Assembly (NCBI GenBank): GCA_031460175.1
Contig: JAVKGW010000005.1
Coordinates: 124,001-188,000 of the forward strand
Reading direction: 5' to 3'
Length of the DNA: 64,000 bases
From: Armatimonadota bacterium
Lineage (GTDB): Bacteria > Sysuimicrobiota > Sysuimicrobiia > Sysuimicrobiales > Sysuimicrobiaceae
Every line of letters begins with the position of its first letter. Within the stretch, counting starts at the first letter, position 1. Made by a program: the position numbers and the translations under genes. This document shows, piece after piece, positions 1-7,854 of the stretch. Under the pieces are notes generated by a model. It did not search any database. It saw only the letters and a list, made by a program, of their open reading frames with translations, and was not told where the DNA came from.

Positions 1-2
1 TG

Positions 3-317
3 GCGGTCCTACTCGTTACAGGTGGGCTCGTGTGGGCTCACGGGCTCTCACAGACTGCCCCGCCCTCCGCAGGTCCCGCACACGGGCCCGGACAGATGCG
101 TGGGCCGATGAGCCCGACCACGCAGGATCCGGAGGCCATGCCGTCTATGGTGGACGCGTGCGTCCGGGCGATGCAGGACCCTCAGATGCAGCGGCACATG
201 CAGGACCACATGTCCGACCCGCGAATGCGGGACATGATGGCAGACATGATGCGGAGCATGATGCCCGGCATGCCCATGATGCCGATGATGCCCATGATGC
301 CGGGCCCGTCCCGGTGA
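3..317 (+). CDS. Met/His-rich secreted protein, 5' end outside window
   Basis: The reading frame is open to the left edge, so the start codon lies outside the window. The first visible residues (AVLLVTGGLVWAHG) look like the end of a signal peptide, followed by a Pro/Gly/His linker. The C-terminal half is dominated by methionine: DMMADMMRSMMPGMPMM and further Met-Pro repeats just before the stop, with scattered His. Such Met/His-rich periplasmic proteins commonly bind Cu(I). The CopCD, CcdA and TlpA genes downstream support a role in copper handling, but that is inference; no named family is recognised. The next gene begins 3 bases after the stop. Confidence 0.6.
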   Translation, partial: AVLLVTGGLVWAHGLSQTAPPSAGPAHGPGQMRGPMSPTTQDPEAMPSMVDACVRAMQDPQMQRHMQDHMSDPRMRDMMADMMRSMMPGMPMMPMMPMMPGPSR

Positions 318-320
318 GCC

Positions 321-1286
321 ATGGCAAAGCCCCGGAGGGAATCACGAACCCGAGGGCCTGCCGCTCCATGGGTGCTCGCCTTGCTGCTGCTGGGCACGGG
401 CGCGTGGACGGGCGATCGGTTCGCCGCCGGCCCGGCGGCTGCGGAGGTCCGCGACATCCCGGGGCCCCACATCCACGGTCTCGCGGTGGACCCCTTCGAG
501 CCGCAGCTGGTGTGGGTGGCCGCGCACGGGGCCCTGTTGCGCATCCGCGACGGCCGGTGGGAGCGGGTCGGCACCCACACGTACGACCACATGGGCTTCC
601 TGGTGCATCCCCGACAGCCCCGTGTCCTCCTGACCAGCGGCCACCCGGGGCCTCGGGATCGACGGTCGAACCCCCTCGGCATGGAGGTGAGCCGCGACGG
701 GGGGCTGAGCTGGCAACCGCTCGCCCTGGCCGGTGAAGCGGACTTCCACGCGGCGGCCCAGGGCTTCTCGGATCCCCAGGTGATCTACGGGTGGAACGTG
801 ACCGGGCGTACGGGCCTTTACCGGACCCGGGACGGCGGCCACACGTGGGCCTACCTGGGCGGGCGAGGGCTGTCAGGGGTGTTCTCGCTGGCCGTACACC
901 CCCGCGACCCCAGCACGGTGTTTGCCGCGACCGTGCAGGGGCTTGTGGTCAGCCGGGACGGGGGCGAGCGGTGGCAGAACTTCGACGGTCCGCTCGGCCG
1001 GGTTGCCGTGACGGCTGTGGCCTTCCACCCCCGGGAGCCGCAGCAGGTGTACGCATACGCAGCTTCCCCGGAACTGGGGTTGCTGCACAGCACGGACGGC
1101 GGCAGGACCTGGAACCCGCTGGGGTTGTTCTTCGGGCCGCGGGAGGGAGCCGCGCACCTGGCCCTGCACCCCGCGGACCCCAAGGTCGTCTACCTCAGTA
1201 CGTTCTCCGCGGACCTGTACCGGTCCACAGACGGCGGAAGGACGCTTCAGAAGCTCGTGGAGGCGGGGAGGGTCCTGGCCCCGTGA
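321..1286 (+). CDS. secreted beta-propeller protein with BNR/Asp-box repeats (F510_1955-type)
   Basis: A 321-residue exported protein. A basic N-terminus is followed by a hydrophobic segment (about residues 16-30) and an Ala-rich cleavage region. The mature part has repeated Asp-box motifs of the form S-x-D-G-G-x-x-W (SRDGGLSW, TRDGGHTW, SRDGGERW, STDGGRTW, STDGGRT), typical of sialidase/sortilin-like beta-propellers. The opening motif HIHGLAVDP matches the family annotated as F510_1955 glycosylhydrolase. No sialidase catalytic set is obvious, so an enzymatic activity is not supported. It ends in a GTGA overlap with the BlaI-type repressor, so the two are probably co-translated. Confidence 0.75.
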   Translation: MAKPRRESRTRGPAAPWVLALLLLGTGAWTGDRFAAGPAAAEVRDIPGPHIHGLAVDPFEPQLVWVAAHGALLRIRDGRWERVGTHTYDHMGFLVHPRQPRVLLTSGHPGPRDRRSNPLGMEVSRDGGLSWQPLALAGEADFHAAAQGFSDPQVIYGWNVTGRTGLYRTRDGGHTWAYLGGRGLSGVFSLAVHPRDPSTVFAATVQGLVVSRDGGERWQNFDGPLGRVAVTAVAFHPREPQQVYAYAASPELGLLHSTDGGRTWNPLGLFFGPREGAAHLALHPADPKVVYLSTFSADLYRSTDGGRTLQKLVEAGRVLAP

Positions 1287-1726
1287 CGCGTCCGCGGGAG
1301 GAACCCGAGCTCCACACGGTGCGCCTGGACCGGCCCGGGATCCGCTCGGCCCTGGGGGATCTGGAAGCCGAGATCATGGAGGTGATCTGGTCCCGGCCGC
1401 CGGGAGAAGGGGTCACGGTGCGGGAGGTGTTCGAGGAGCTGTACCGGCGCCGCCGCCTCGCCTACACCACCGTCATGAACACCATGGCGCGCCTGGCCCG
1501 CAAAGGGCTGCTGGTGGCGGAGCGGCGCGAACCCGCCTACGTGTACAGGGCCGCCCTCCAACGTGAGGCCTTCATCGAGCGCTTCGTCGGACGCGTCCTG
1601 GAGCGGCTTTTGGTGAACTTCGGCGGTGTCGCGGCCGAGAAGCTGCGTGAGCTCACCGATCCTGGGACGCGGCAGCGCCTCCTCCGGCTGGCGGAGGAGG
1701 CGAGGGCTCGCCGGCCGGGGCGATGA
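1283..1726 (+). CDS. BlaI/MecI/CopY-family transcriptional repressor
   Basis: A 147-residue winged-helix repressor. The N-terminal domain carries the family signature (LGDLEAEIMEVIWS, then TVREVFEEL, then AYTTVMNTMARLARKGLL), followed by the C-terminal dimerisation helix with VGRVLERLL. The GTG start at 1283 overlaps the previous stop; the longer upstream frame is a shadow of the propeller gene. BlaI/CopY proteins bind TACA-type palindromes and are released by proteolysis or by Cu(I). The next gene, overlapping by ATGA, is a membrane metalloprotease, which is the classical BlaI-BlaR1 arrangement. The typical CopY CxC copper motif is absent, so proteolytic relief looks more likely than direct copper sensing. 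Confidence 0.9.
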   Translation: MTRPREEPELHTVRLDRPGIRSALGDLEAEIMEVIWSRPPGEGVTVREVFEELYRRRRLAYTTVMNTMARLARKGLLVAERREPAYVYRAALQREAFIERFVGRVLERLLVNFGGVAAEKLRELTDPGTRQRLLRLAEEARARRPGR

Positions 1727-2670
1727 CGTACACGGAGTTCCTGCTGCGCTCCCTCGCGCTGGCCGCCCTCCTAAGCGCGGCGGCCAGCTGGATCGTCCCG
1801 CATGTGCCCGTGGGCAGCCGACGTCCTGTCGGCCTTTTGCTTTTGAGCCTCCCCCTGTTCGTCCTGGCCCTCGTGGCCGCCCACCTGCTCCCCAGGTACT
1901 GGAACGCCTGTGCCACGCTCACGGGATGGGATCCGCTGTTGAGCCTGGGGCTGCTCGTCGCCGTCTGGGGGACCGTACCGGGCGCCTTGATCCTGAACCT
2001 CGTCCGGCTCCGGAGGGCCCGGCGGCTCGTCCTCGCCTGCCCTCCCGTCCAGGACCCCGACCTGCTCGGGTGCTTCGCCACTCTCTCCCGCCGGCTGAAA
2101 GCACCCGTGCCGGAACTGCGCGTGCTTGGTCTCCCGGCGCCCGCGGCCTTCAGCGGGTGGGGGCCTAGACCCGTGGTGGTGATCTCCCGCTGGTTCCTGG
2201 ACCGTCTGGACCGTGCGGAGCTTCTCGCGGTACTGGCGCACGAACTGGGACATCTGGCCCGGCGGGCCCCGCAAGCTCTGTGGCTGGCGCGGGTCATGCG
2301 GGACGCGACCTGGTACCTTCCGTGGACCCGGCGGGTCCTGGAATCCCTCGAGGCCGAGGAGGAGCTGGAGGCCGACGCATTCGCCGTACGGCTCACGGGG
2401 CAGCCCATGGCCCTGGCCTCGGCCTTGGGCCGCCTTACGGAGCACGCCCTGCTGGCCGGCGCGCCGCTGCCGGCCTTTGGGAGCAGCCCCGAACGGGTCC
2501 TCGAGTACCGGCTGCGGTGCTTGCTGGAAGGCCGTGCGCGGCCCGACCGGGACCTCGGTGGAAGGCTCCTGGCCGGCGGCCTGGCTGTGGTGGCGGTGCG
2601 AGCCGTTCCTTCCATCGTCGCCAGCTCGGCTGCCGCTCTGCCCCTGTACTGCCGGATCGGACCCCTATAG
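1723..2670 (+). CDS. M56/M48-type membrane metallopeptidase (BlaR1-like, no sensor domain)
   Basis: A 315-residue protein with three hydrophobic N-terminal spans (about residues 10-28, 36-54 and 68-90), a cytoplasmic loop and the zinc-protease motif HELGH near residue 175. The sequence EEELEADAFA about 40 residues later supplies the third zinc ligand. A hydrophobic segment follows near residues 285-305. BlaR1-family proteins cleave the paired BlaI repressor on receiving a signal. This protein has the protease core but no extracytoplasmic penicillin-binding domain, so the signal is unknown. The start overlaps the repressor stop (ATGA), which fixes it. Confidence 0.85.
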   Translation: MTYTEFLLRSLALAALLSAAASWIVPHVPVGSRRPVGLLLLSLPLFVLALVAAHLLPRYWNACATLTGWDPLLSLGLLVAVWGTVPGALILNLVRLRRARRLVLACPPVQDPDLLGCFATLSRRLKAPVPELRVLGLPAPAAFSGWGPRPVVVISRWFLDRLDRAELLAVLAHELGHLARRAPQALWLARVMRDATWYLPWTRRVLESLEAEEELEADAFAVRLTGQPMALASALGRLTEHALLAGAPLPAFGSSPERVLEYRLRCLLEGRARPDRDLGGRLLAGGLAVVAVRAVPSIVASSAAALPLYCRIGPL

Positions 2671-2694
2671 CCGACTCGGGAGAGGTGAACCAAC

Positions 2695-3126
2695 ATGGAA
2701 AACTTGCTGCCCCTGCTGCTCTTGGTCGCCTGCCCCATCGGAATGGGAATCGCCATGTGGCTTTCCACGCGCGCGGGGCAACATCCGGCCGCAGCCCCAC
2801 CGGCCTCGGCCCCCGGCGGTGATTCGCTCCTTTCCCAACGCTCCGCCACCCCCGGCGTTCCCAGCGCGGGCCGGCGTCTTCTCTGCCTGGACGGGCGGGT
2901 CCTGGCCGGACTCGCAGCGCTGGCGGTGCTCCTCTGGGCCGTGGCGCCGCAACGGGTCCTGCCCGTTCTGGTCCTGCTGGCCCTGCTCGCCTGCCCCCTG
3001 TCTTATCTCCTCCTGATGCGGGGCGCTGGGGCCACGTCCTGTCACCCCACGGCCCACGACCCGTCCCGGACCCAGAGCCGGGGACAGGCCGCCGGGACGG
3101 CCGAGCCCCCGCGTACTGGGTCTTGA
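2695..3126 (+). CDS. small membrane protein of unknown function
   Basis: A 143-residue protein with a hydrophobic N-terminal span (about 4-24), a Pro/Ala-rich loop, and two closely spaced hydrophobic stretches (about 67-87 and 90-106). A hydrophilic tail contains one Cys-His pair (TSCHPT). A good ribosome binding site (GGGAGAGGTG) precedes the ATG. It is not recognised as a named family. Its place between a BlaR1-like protease and a TlpA thioredoxin suggests an accessory role in the metal/thiol island. Confidence 0.55.
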   Translation: MENLLPLLLLVACPIGMGIAMWLSTRAGQHPAAAPPASAPGGDSLLSQRSATPGVPSAGRRLLCLDGRVLAGLAALAVLLWAVAPQRVLPVLVLLALLACPLSYLLLMRGAGATSCHPTAHDPSRTQSRGQAAGTAEPPRTGS

Positions 3127-3127
3127 G

Positions 3128-3715
3128 GTGAGGGCCGCGGCGAAGCGTTACGCTGGTGGCGCGATGCGTTTTGCCCTGGTTGGCCTCCTCGTCGCCGGGC
3201 TCGTGGTGGTGTTCTCCTCCGCCCTGTTCCGCGGCGAAGCTCCGCGCCGGGGCGGACTTGCCGTCAACACCATGGGTCGCGCGGGGCAGGTGCGGGTGAG
3301 GCCCGCGCCCCAGTTTGCTCTGCGGCTGTTCGAGGGCGGCACGTTCCGGCTCGGAGACCACCGAGGTCGAATCGTGGTGGTGAACTTCTGGGCCTCGTGG
3401 TGTCCGCCGTGCCGGGAGGAGGCCCGGGAGCTGGAGGCGGCCTGGCAGGGGGTCCGGGACCGGGGTATCGTATTCGTGGGTGTGAACGTGTGGGATTCGG
3501 AGCCGGCGGCGCGGGCGTTCTTGCGCGCTTTCGGAATTACCTATCCCAACGGCTCCGATGCCCGTGGCCGGATCCTGGTGGAGTTCGGGGTCACGGGGAT
3601 CCCGGAGACGTATGTGGTGGATCCGGAGGGGAGAATCGTACAGCGTTGGATCGGACCCATCACCCGGGAAGGACTCTCAAACCTGCTGGAAAGTCTCCGG
3701 AGGTCGGCACCGTGA
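3128..3715 (+). CDS. TlpA-family membrane-anchored thiol-disulfide oxidoreductase
   Basis: A thioredoxin-fold protein facing outward on one N-terminal membrane anchor (about residues 13-30). The active site is WASWCPPC, with a cis-proline region further on (GVTGIPETYVVDPEG). TlpA/ResA/CcmG proteins reduce disulfides in cytochrome c, Cu(A) sites or other exported proteins, using electrons from CcdA, which is the next gene (GTGA overlap). The start is uncertain: GTG at 3128 lies just after the preceding stop, and ATG at 3164 gives a more usual signal anchor (MRFALVGLLVAG). A second TlpA with a different active site lies at 6623. Confidence 0.88.
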   Translation: MRAAAKRYAGGAMRFALVGLLVAGLVVVFSSALFRGEAPRRGGLAVNTMGRAGQVRVRPAPQFALRLFEGGTFRLGDHRGRIVVVNFWASWCPPCREEARELEAAWQGVRDRGIVFVGVNVWDSEPAARAFLRAFGITYPNGSDARGRILVEFGVTGIPETYVVDPEGRIVQRWIGPITREGLSNLLESLRRSAP

Positions 3716-4530
3716 ACCCGGAGGTCTCCCGTCGGATGCCCCTGGACTCTGCGGGAGTGGCCTTCGTGCTGGTGGGCCTCGTCCTGGGATGGGCTCTGAT
3801 CGCGTCCACGCAGGTCCTCTATCTCGCCCAGGGGCGGGTGGCCACCCTCCTCAGCTGGCTCCCCGTGGGGTACGCCTTCGCCGCGGGCATGGTGGCCGCG
3901 GTCAATCCGTGCGGGATCCTGCTTTTGCCCTCCCTGGCCGCCTACGCGCTCGCGCGGGAGGCCCCGGGGACTCCGGGCAGACGGGCGGCCCGGGCGCTCG
4001 CGTTCGGAGGCCTCGGTACCTTGGGCTTCGTGCTCCTCTTCGGGGCCGCGGGGCTGGCGATCGGTGCGGGCGGATACGTCCTCGCCCGCGCGTTCCCCTA
4101 CGGCGGCCTGTTGATCGGTGTCGCCCTCGTGCTGCTCGGCACCTGGCTTGCCCTCTCTGGCCGGGAGTTCGGCCTTCCCGTCGCGAGCCGGGTGTGGGAG
4201 CGGACGCGGCCCGGCAACGACCTCCTCTCCTTCTTCGGATTCGGCGTGGCATACGGAATCTGCTCCCTCGCGTGTACCCTGCCCGTGTTCCTGGCGGTGG
4301 TGGGAAGTGCGGTGGCTTCCGGGAGCTGGCTTGCCGCGGCCGGCCGGTTCTTGGGGTACGCGGTGGGTATGGGCACGGTCCTCACCGCGGTGCTGGTGGG
4401 CGTGGCCTTCTTCGAGGCCGCGGTCCACCGGTGGGTACGGGCCGTGGTCCCCTACGTGCACCGTCTCGCGGCCGCTTTCCTCATCGGCGCGGGGATCTTC
4501 ATGGTGGGTTACTGGTGGAGGGCGTTTTGA
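3712..4530 (+). CDS. ccdA: CcdA-family cytochrome c biogenesis / thiol electron carrier
   Basis: A 272-residue polytopic protein of the CcdA/DsbD transmembrane family, which carries electrons from cytoplasmic thioredoxin across the membrane. The two conserved redox cysteines lie in NPCGILLLP (early) and CSLACTLPVFLAVVG (late). About seven hydrophobic spans are visible, slightly more than the six of the minimal family because of an extra N-terminal segment. The GTG start overlaps the stop of the TlpA gene, and the next gene starts inside this stop, so the three are translationally coupled. The likely partners are the two flanking TlpA proteins. Confidence 0.9.
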   Translation: MNPEVSRRMPLDSAGVAFVLVGLVLGWALIASTQVLYLAQGRVATLLSWLPVGYAFAAGMVAAVNPCGILLLPSLAAYALAREAPGTPGRRAARALAFGGLGTLGFVLLFGAAGLAIGAGGYVLARAFPYGGLLIGVALVLLGTWLALSGREFGLPVASRVWERTRPGNDLLSFFGFGVAYGICSLACTLPVFLAVVGSAVASGSWLAAAGRFLGYAVGMGTVLTAVLVGVAFFEAAVHRWVRAVVPYVHRLAAAFLIGAGIFMVGYWWRAF

Positions 4531-6626
4531 CCTTCCCGCAGGCCCTTCTCCGAGGGCTTTGGCTCGCGGTGCTGATGGGCCTCCTGGTGGCGGGTCCCGC
4601 CCGGGGTCACGCGGTCCTGCTCCGCAGCAGTCCCCCGGACGGTACGCGGCTGGAAGCCTCTCCGCGACAGGTGGTCTTGGTGTTCAGCGAGACCGTGCAT
4701 CCCGGGCTGAGCACCGGGGAGGTGCTGGATCCTTCCGGGAAGGTGCGTTCCCTGCGGTCCGAGGTGGCGGGGGATGGCCGGACCCTGTTCATCTCCCTCC
4801 CGTCGCTTCCTGTCGGGACCTACGTGGTGCGGTGGCGGGTCCTCTCGCGGGTGGACGGCCACCTCACCACGGGGCTGATGGCATTCGGGGTGGGAGCGAC
4901 ACCCGACCGCAGGGGTGCACAGCCGGACCAGCCACCCCTGCTCCGGGTGGTGGTCCGGTGGGTCGCGTACACGGCCCTGGTAACGCTTGCGGGGTTCGCG
5001 GCCTTCTGGCACCTCGTGCTCAGACCTCTTCGGATCGCGCTCCCAGAGCCAGCAGATGCGGCGTTTCACCGGATTCCGCTGGCCGCCGCGCTCGCGGTAC
5101 TGACCACCGCCGGGCTCGAGATCGCCTTCCTGCTGGGAGGCCTCTCCCCCGCGCTTGGCGTACGGCTGCTGGCCTCCGGGCCGTCGGGATGGGCCCTGCC
5201 CCTCCGCATGGGAGCGGCCGCCGTCTTCCTCGGGCCAGACGCCATCCGGAAGCGGTGGTCCCTCCCCGTCGCAGCCCTCCTCCTCCTCACCTCCACCCTG
5301 GGATCCCACGCGTGGGGCGAAGGGGCGCCAGCGGCCCTCGCGGACTGGGTGCACCTCGCGGCTGCCGCGGTCTGGATGGGAGGGCTCGTGGGCCTCCTCG
5401 CCCTCCTCACCGCGGGCCGGGCATACCGCATGCATGCGGCGCAGGCAACGCTCCGCTACTCCAGGTGGGCGGGCTGGAGTCTGATCGCCGCGGTCCTCAC
5501 CGGCACGTACATGGCCGCTCGGCAGCTCCCTTCGCTCGGGGGCTTCCTCGGGACGGAGTGGGGAAAGTGGCTGTCGGGCAAGCTCGCCCTCGTCGCCGCG
5601 CTCGTGGCCCTGGGTGCCGTGAACCGGTACCGAAACGTCCCCCCACTGGCCTCGGGAAATCCCAGGGAAGGGGCCCTGCTCCGGATCCGGCGGGTGGCTC
5701 AGGCGGAGGCGGTGCTGGGAATCGCGGTGCTGCTCGCGGTGGGTGCCCTCACCATCACCCCCACCGCCCGCACGGTCCAGCTGCGCACCGCCCCTCCCCG
5801 CACCCTCGCCCTGGCCGCGATTTCGGACGGCCTGCAGGTCGTGCTGCGCGTCACGCCGGGGGAGCCGGGCTGGAACCGGTTCGAGGTCACGGCGCATCGT
5901 CTCGACAGGACCCCTGTGGACGCGGACCGGGTGATGGTGCGGCTGCGGAAGCTGGACGAGGAGGCGCTCCCCGCCACGGTTCGGCTTCCCCGGGAGGAAC
6001 CCGGCCGGTACGCGGGGGAGGGCGGGGAGCTCGGGCTTGCGGGCTACTGGGAGGCGGAAGTGGTGCTGCGGTGGCGGGGAAGGCCGGATGTCTCCGCGTC
6101 TTTTCCGCTACGCCTGGGCGAGTCTCGGCTGCGGTCGGAAGTGGAGGCGTTCCGGCTCCTCCAGGAAGCCCGGAAAGCCATGGAGACGGTCCGAACCTGG
6201 CGGGAGATCGAGCAGATCACGGACGGTTCGGGCAACGTGGTGGTGACCCGGTACAGCTTCCAGAAGCCGGACCGGGTGCGGTTCGAGGTGCAGGGCGGGA
6301 TGCGGGGCATTCTCGTCGGCCGGGATCGGTACGTGTGGACGGGCCGGGGATGGCACCGGGATCCCCTCCCGGAGCCCTTCGTGGCCCAAGGGGTGGCGGG
6401 ATACATGCGGAACCCGGTTCGTGCACAGGTGGGCCGCCGGGCCGCTTGCGGCGGGGAACCGTGCCGGGTGGTGCTGTGGGACAGTCCGGACGGCCTCGCC
6501 TCCTTCGCCGCCTGGATCGGGGAGCGCACCCACCGGCCCCATAAGCTCCTCATGTCCGCCCCCGCCCACTACATGATCACCCGGACCCAGGACTTCGATG
6601 TGGCACAGGAGGTGCGGCCTCCGTGA
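4527..6626 (+). CDS. CopC-CopD copper protein fusion with extra C-terminal domain
   Basis: A 699-residue protein. I chose TTG at 4527 because GGAGGG sits 4 bases upstream and it overlaps the ccdA stop; GTG at 4515 is an alternative. After a signal peptide, the predicted mature N-terminus begins with His (HAVLLRSSPPDG). Together with the His of VDGHLTTG this forms the Cu(II) site of CopC proteins. The CopD/YcnJ-like membrane part follows (about residues 135-420, about eight spans). The last 250 residues are outside the membrane. They start with an immunoglobulin-like stretch and end in a LolA/DUF4412-like domain (MRGILVGRDRYVWTG, ACGGEPCRVV) that is unusual in CopCD proteins. Confidence 0.85.
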   Translation: MTFPQALLRGLWLAVLMGLLVAGPARGHAVLLRSSPPDGTRLEASPRQVVLVFSETVHPGLSTGEVLDPSGKVRSLRSEVAGDGRTLFISLPSLPVGTYVVRWRVLSRVDGHLTTGLMAFGVGATPDRRGAQPDQPPLLRVVVRWVAYTALVTLAGFAAFWHLVLRPLRIALPEPADAAFHRIPLAAALAVLTTAGLEIAFLLGGLSPALGVRLLASGPSGWALPLRMGAAAVFLGPDAIRKRWSLPVAALLLLTSTLGSHAWGEGAPAALADWVHLAAAAVWMGGLVGLLALLTAGRAYRMHAAQATLRYSRWAGWSLIAAVLTGTYMAARQLPSLGGFLGTEWGKWLSGKLALVAALVALGAVNRYRNVPPLASGNPREGALLRIRRVAQAEAVLGIAVLLAVGALTITPTARTVQLRTAPPRTLALAAISDGLQVVLRVTPGEPGWNRFEVTAHRLDRTPVDADRVMVRLRKLDEEALPATVRLPREEPGRYAGEGGELGLAGYWEAEVVLRWRGRPDVSASFPLRLGESRLRSEVEAFRLLQEARKAMETVRTWREIEQITDGSGNVVVTRYSFQKPDRVRFEVQGGMRGILVGRDRYVWTGRGWHRDPLPEPFVAQGVAGYMRNPVRAQVGRRAACGGEPCRVVLWDSPDGLASFAAWIGERTHRPHKLLMSAPAHYMITRTQDFDVAQEVRPP

Positions 6627-7183
6627 GACGGTTCCCGGTGCTTCTCGCGGTCGCCCTCGCCTCCGTGGCCGTGGCCTGGATGTGGCAGCGGGCGCAGGAG
6701 GGCGGCGGCCTTCCCACCCGTCCCCGAACCCGGCCAGGCGCCCATACCCTCCCGGCCCGGCCCCCTGCCCCGGATTTCGTGCTGGAGACCCTGGACGGCC
6801 ACGAGCTCGCCCTCTCCGAGCTGCTTGGCAAACCCGTGGTGATGAACTTCTGGGCCTCCTGGTGCGTGCCGTGCCGGCTGGAGATGCCCATCCTGGAGGA
6901 CGCGGCCAGGCGCTACCGGGGGCGGGTCCACTTCCTCGGGGTGAACGCCCTGGACCGTCCCCCTCTTGCCAGGGAGTTTGCGCGCAAGCTCGGCATCACG
7001 TTTCCGTCCGTGGTGGACGAGGACGGCGTGGTGCTGGCGAAGTACCGGGTGGTGGGGCTTCCCACCACGGTGTTCATCACCCGTTCCGGACGCATCTTGG
7101 AAGTCCACGCGGGTCCCTTCGTGGGTCCGGAAGGAGCCCGGCGCCTGGAGGACTACATCACCCGACTCCTGCAGCAACCCTGA
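6623..7183 (+). CDS. second TlpA-family thiol-disulfide oxidoreductase
   Basis: A 186-residue protein with an N-terminal membrane anchor (about 4-20), a Pro/Arg-rich linker and a thioredoxin domain with active site WASWCVPC. The fold is supported by APDFVLETLDG at the start and VVGLPTTVFITRSG around the cis-proline. The GTG start overlaps the stop of the CopC-CopD gene. The active-site dipeptide (Val-Pro) differs from the first TlpA in this island (Pro-Pro), so the two probably have different redox potentials and clients. Last gene of the island. Confidence 0.9.
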   Translation: MRRFPVLLAVALASVAVAWMWQRAQEGGGLPTRPRTRPGAHTLPARPPAPDFVLETLDGHELALSELLGKPVVMNFWASWCVPCRLEMPILEDAARRYRGRVHFLGVNALDRPPLAREFARKLGITFPSVVDEDGVVLAKYRVVGLPTTVFITRSGRILEVHAGPFVGPEGARRLEDYITRLLQQP

Positions 7184-7252
7184 CCCCACGGCACAAGCCC
7201 CCTATTCCGTGCAACGGATCCCCTAAAATCTGAATTGCGGGAGGGCGGAGGG

Positions 7253-7843
7253 ATGGAGATCCACGAGTGGGCGGCGGGGGCGGCCGCATACGCGCTGGGC
7301 TCCGTCCTGCCCGCGGAGATCCTGGCCCGGCGGCTGGGTACCTCCCTGCTGCGGGTGGGAGAGAACCCGGGCGGCGCGGGAACGTGGCGCACTCTGGGCC
7401 CTCCGGCGGGCGTGGCCGTGGTCCTCTTCGACATGGGGAAGGGAGCGGTGGCAGCATGGCTCGCGCGCCGGGTGGCTGCTACCCTGGAAGGGTTCGTGCT
7501 CATCTGCACCGCGCCCGTGGCGGGCCACAACTGGCCCCTCTACCTCCTGTTCCGCGGGGGCCGCGGACTCGGCCCCGCGGCCGGGGTGCTCATGGTCCTG
7601 GCCGGGAAACCCTTCCTGCTTGCTTTCGGGCTGGGGGCGTTGGCGGCCCTGCGTACCCGGTGGGTTCCCACCGTGGGCATCGTGGCCCTGCCCACCTACC
7701 TGGGACTGCTCCTGGTGGGAGGATATCCTCCCCGCGAGCTGGCCGCCGCGGCCGCGGTGAGCCTCACCGTGGCGGTACGCCAGCTGCCTTGGGTTTGGGG
7801 TCGGCTCCAGGAGTGGAGACGCCCCGTGCCCGGATCCCCTTAG
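7253..7843 (+). CDS. PlsY-like glycerol-3-phosphate acyltransferase (divergent)
   Basis: A 196-residue membrane protein with about five hydrophobic spans. Three PlsY signature regions are recognisable: the N-terminal GSVLPAEILARRLG, the FDMGKGAVAAW region, and APVAGHNWPLYLLFRGGRG. PlsY transfers acyl groups from acyl-phosphate to glycerol-3-phosphate. The usual GSGNPGATN loop is changed to GENPGGAGTWRTLG, so substrate or activity may differ and a second, canonical PlsY may exist elsewhere. The ATG at 7253 has GGGAGGG 7 bases upstream, favouring it over the upstream TTG. The neighbours FakB and FakA supply acyl-phosphate in known systems, which fits. Confidence 0.75.
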   Translation: MEIHEWAAGAAAYALGSVLPAEILARRLGTSLLRVGENPGGAGTWRTLGPPAGVAVVLFDMGKGAVAAWLARRVAATLEGFVLICTAPVAGHNWPLYLLFRGGRGLGPAAGVLMVLAGKPFLLAFGLGALAALRTRWVPTVGIVALPTYLGLLLVGGYPPRELAAAAAVSLTVAVRQLPWVWGRLQEWRRPVPGSP

Positions 7844-7854
7844 GAGGCGGGTGC

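Noticed and set aside
4118-6544. A very long second reading frame (over 800 codons) inside the CopC-CopD gene
   Set aside because: It is a GC-driven shadow frame: the product is low-complexity Arg/Gly/Pro-rich and has no domain, while the other frame has clear CopC and CopD motifs. The same holds for other long antisense frames, for example 1653-2849, 8140-9576, 32174-33715 and 35183-36988 on the minus strand.
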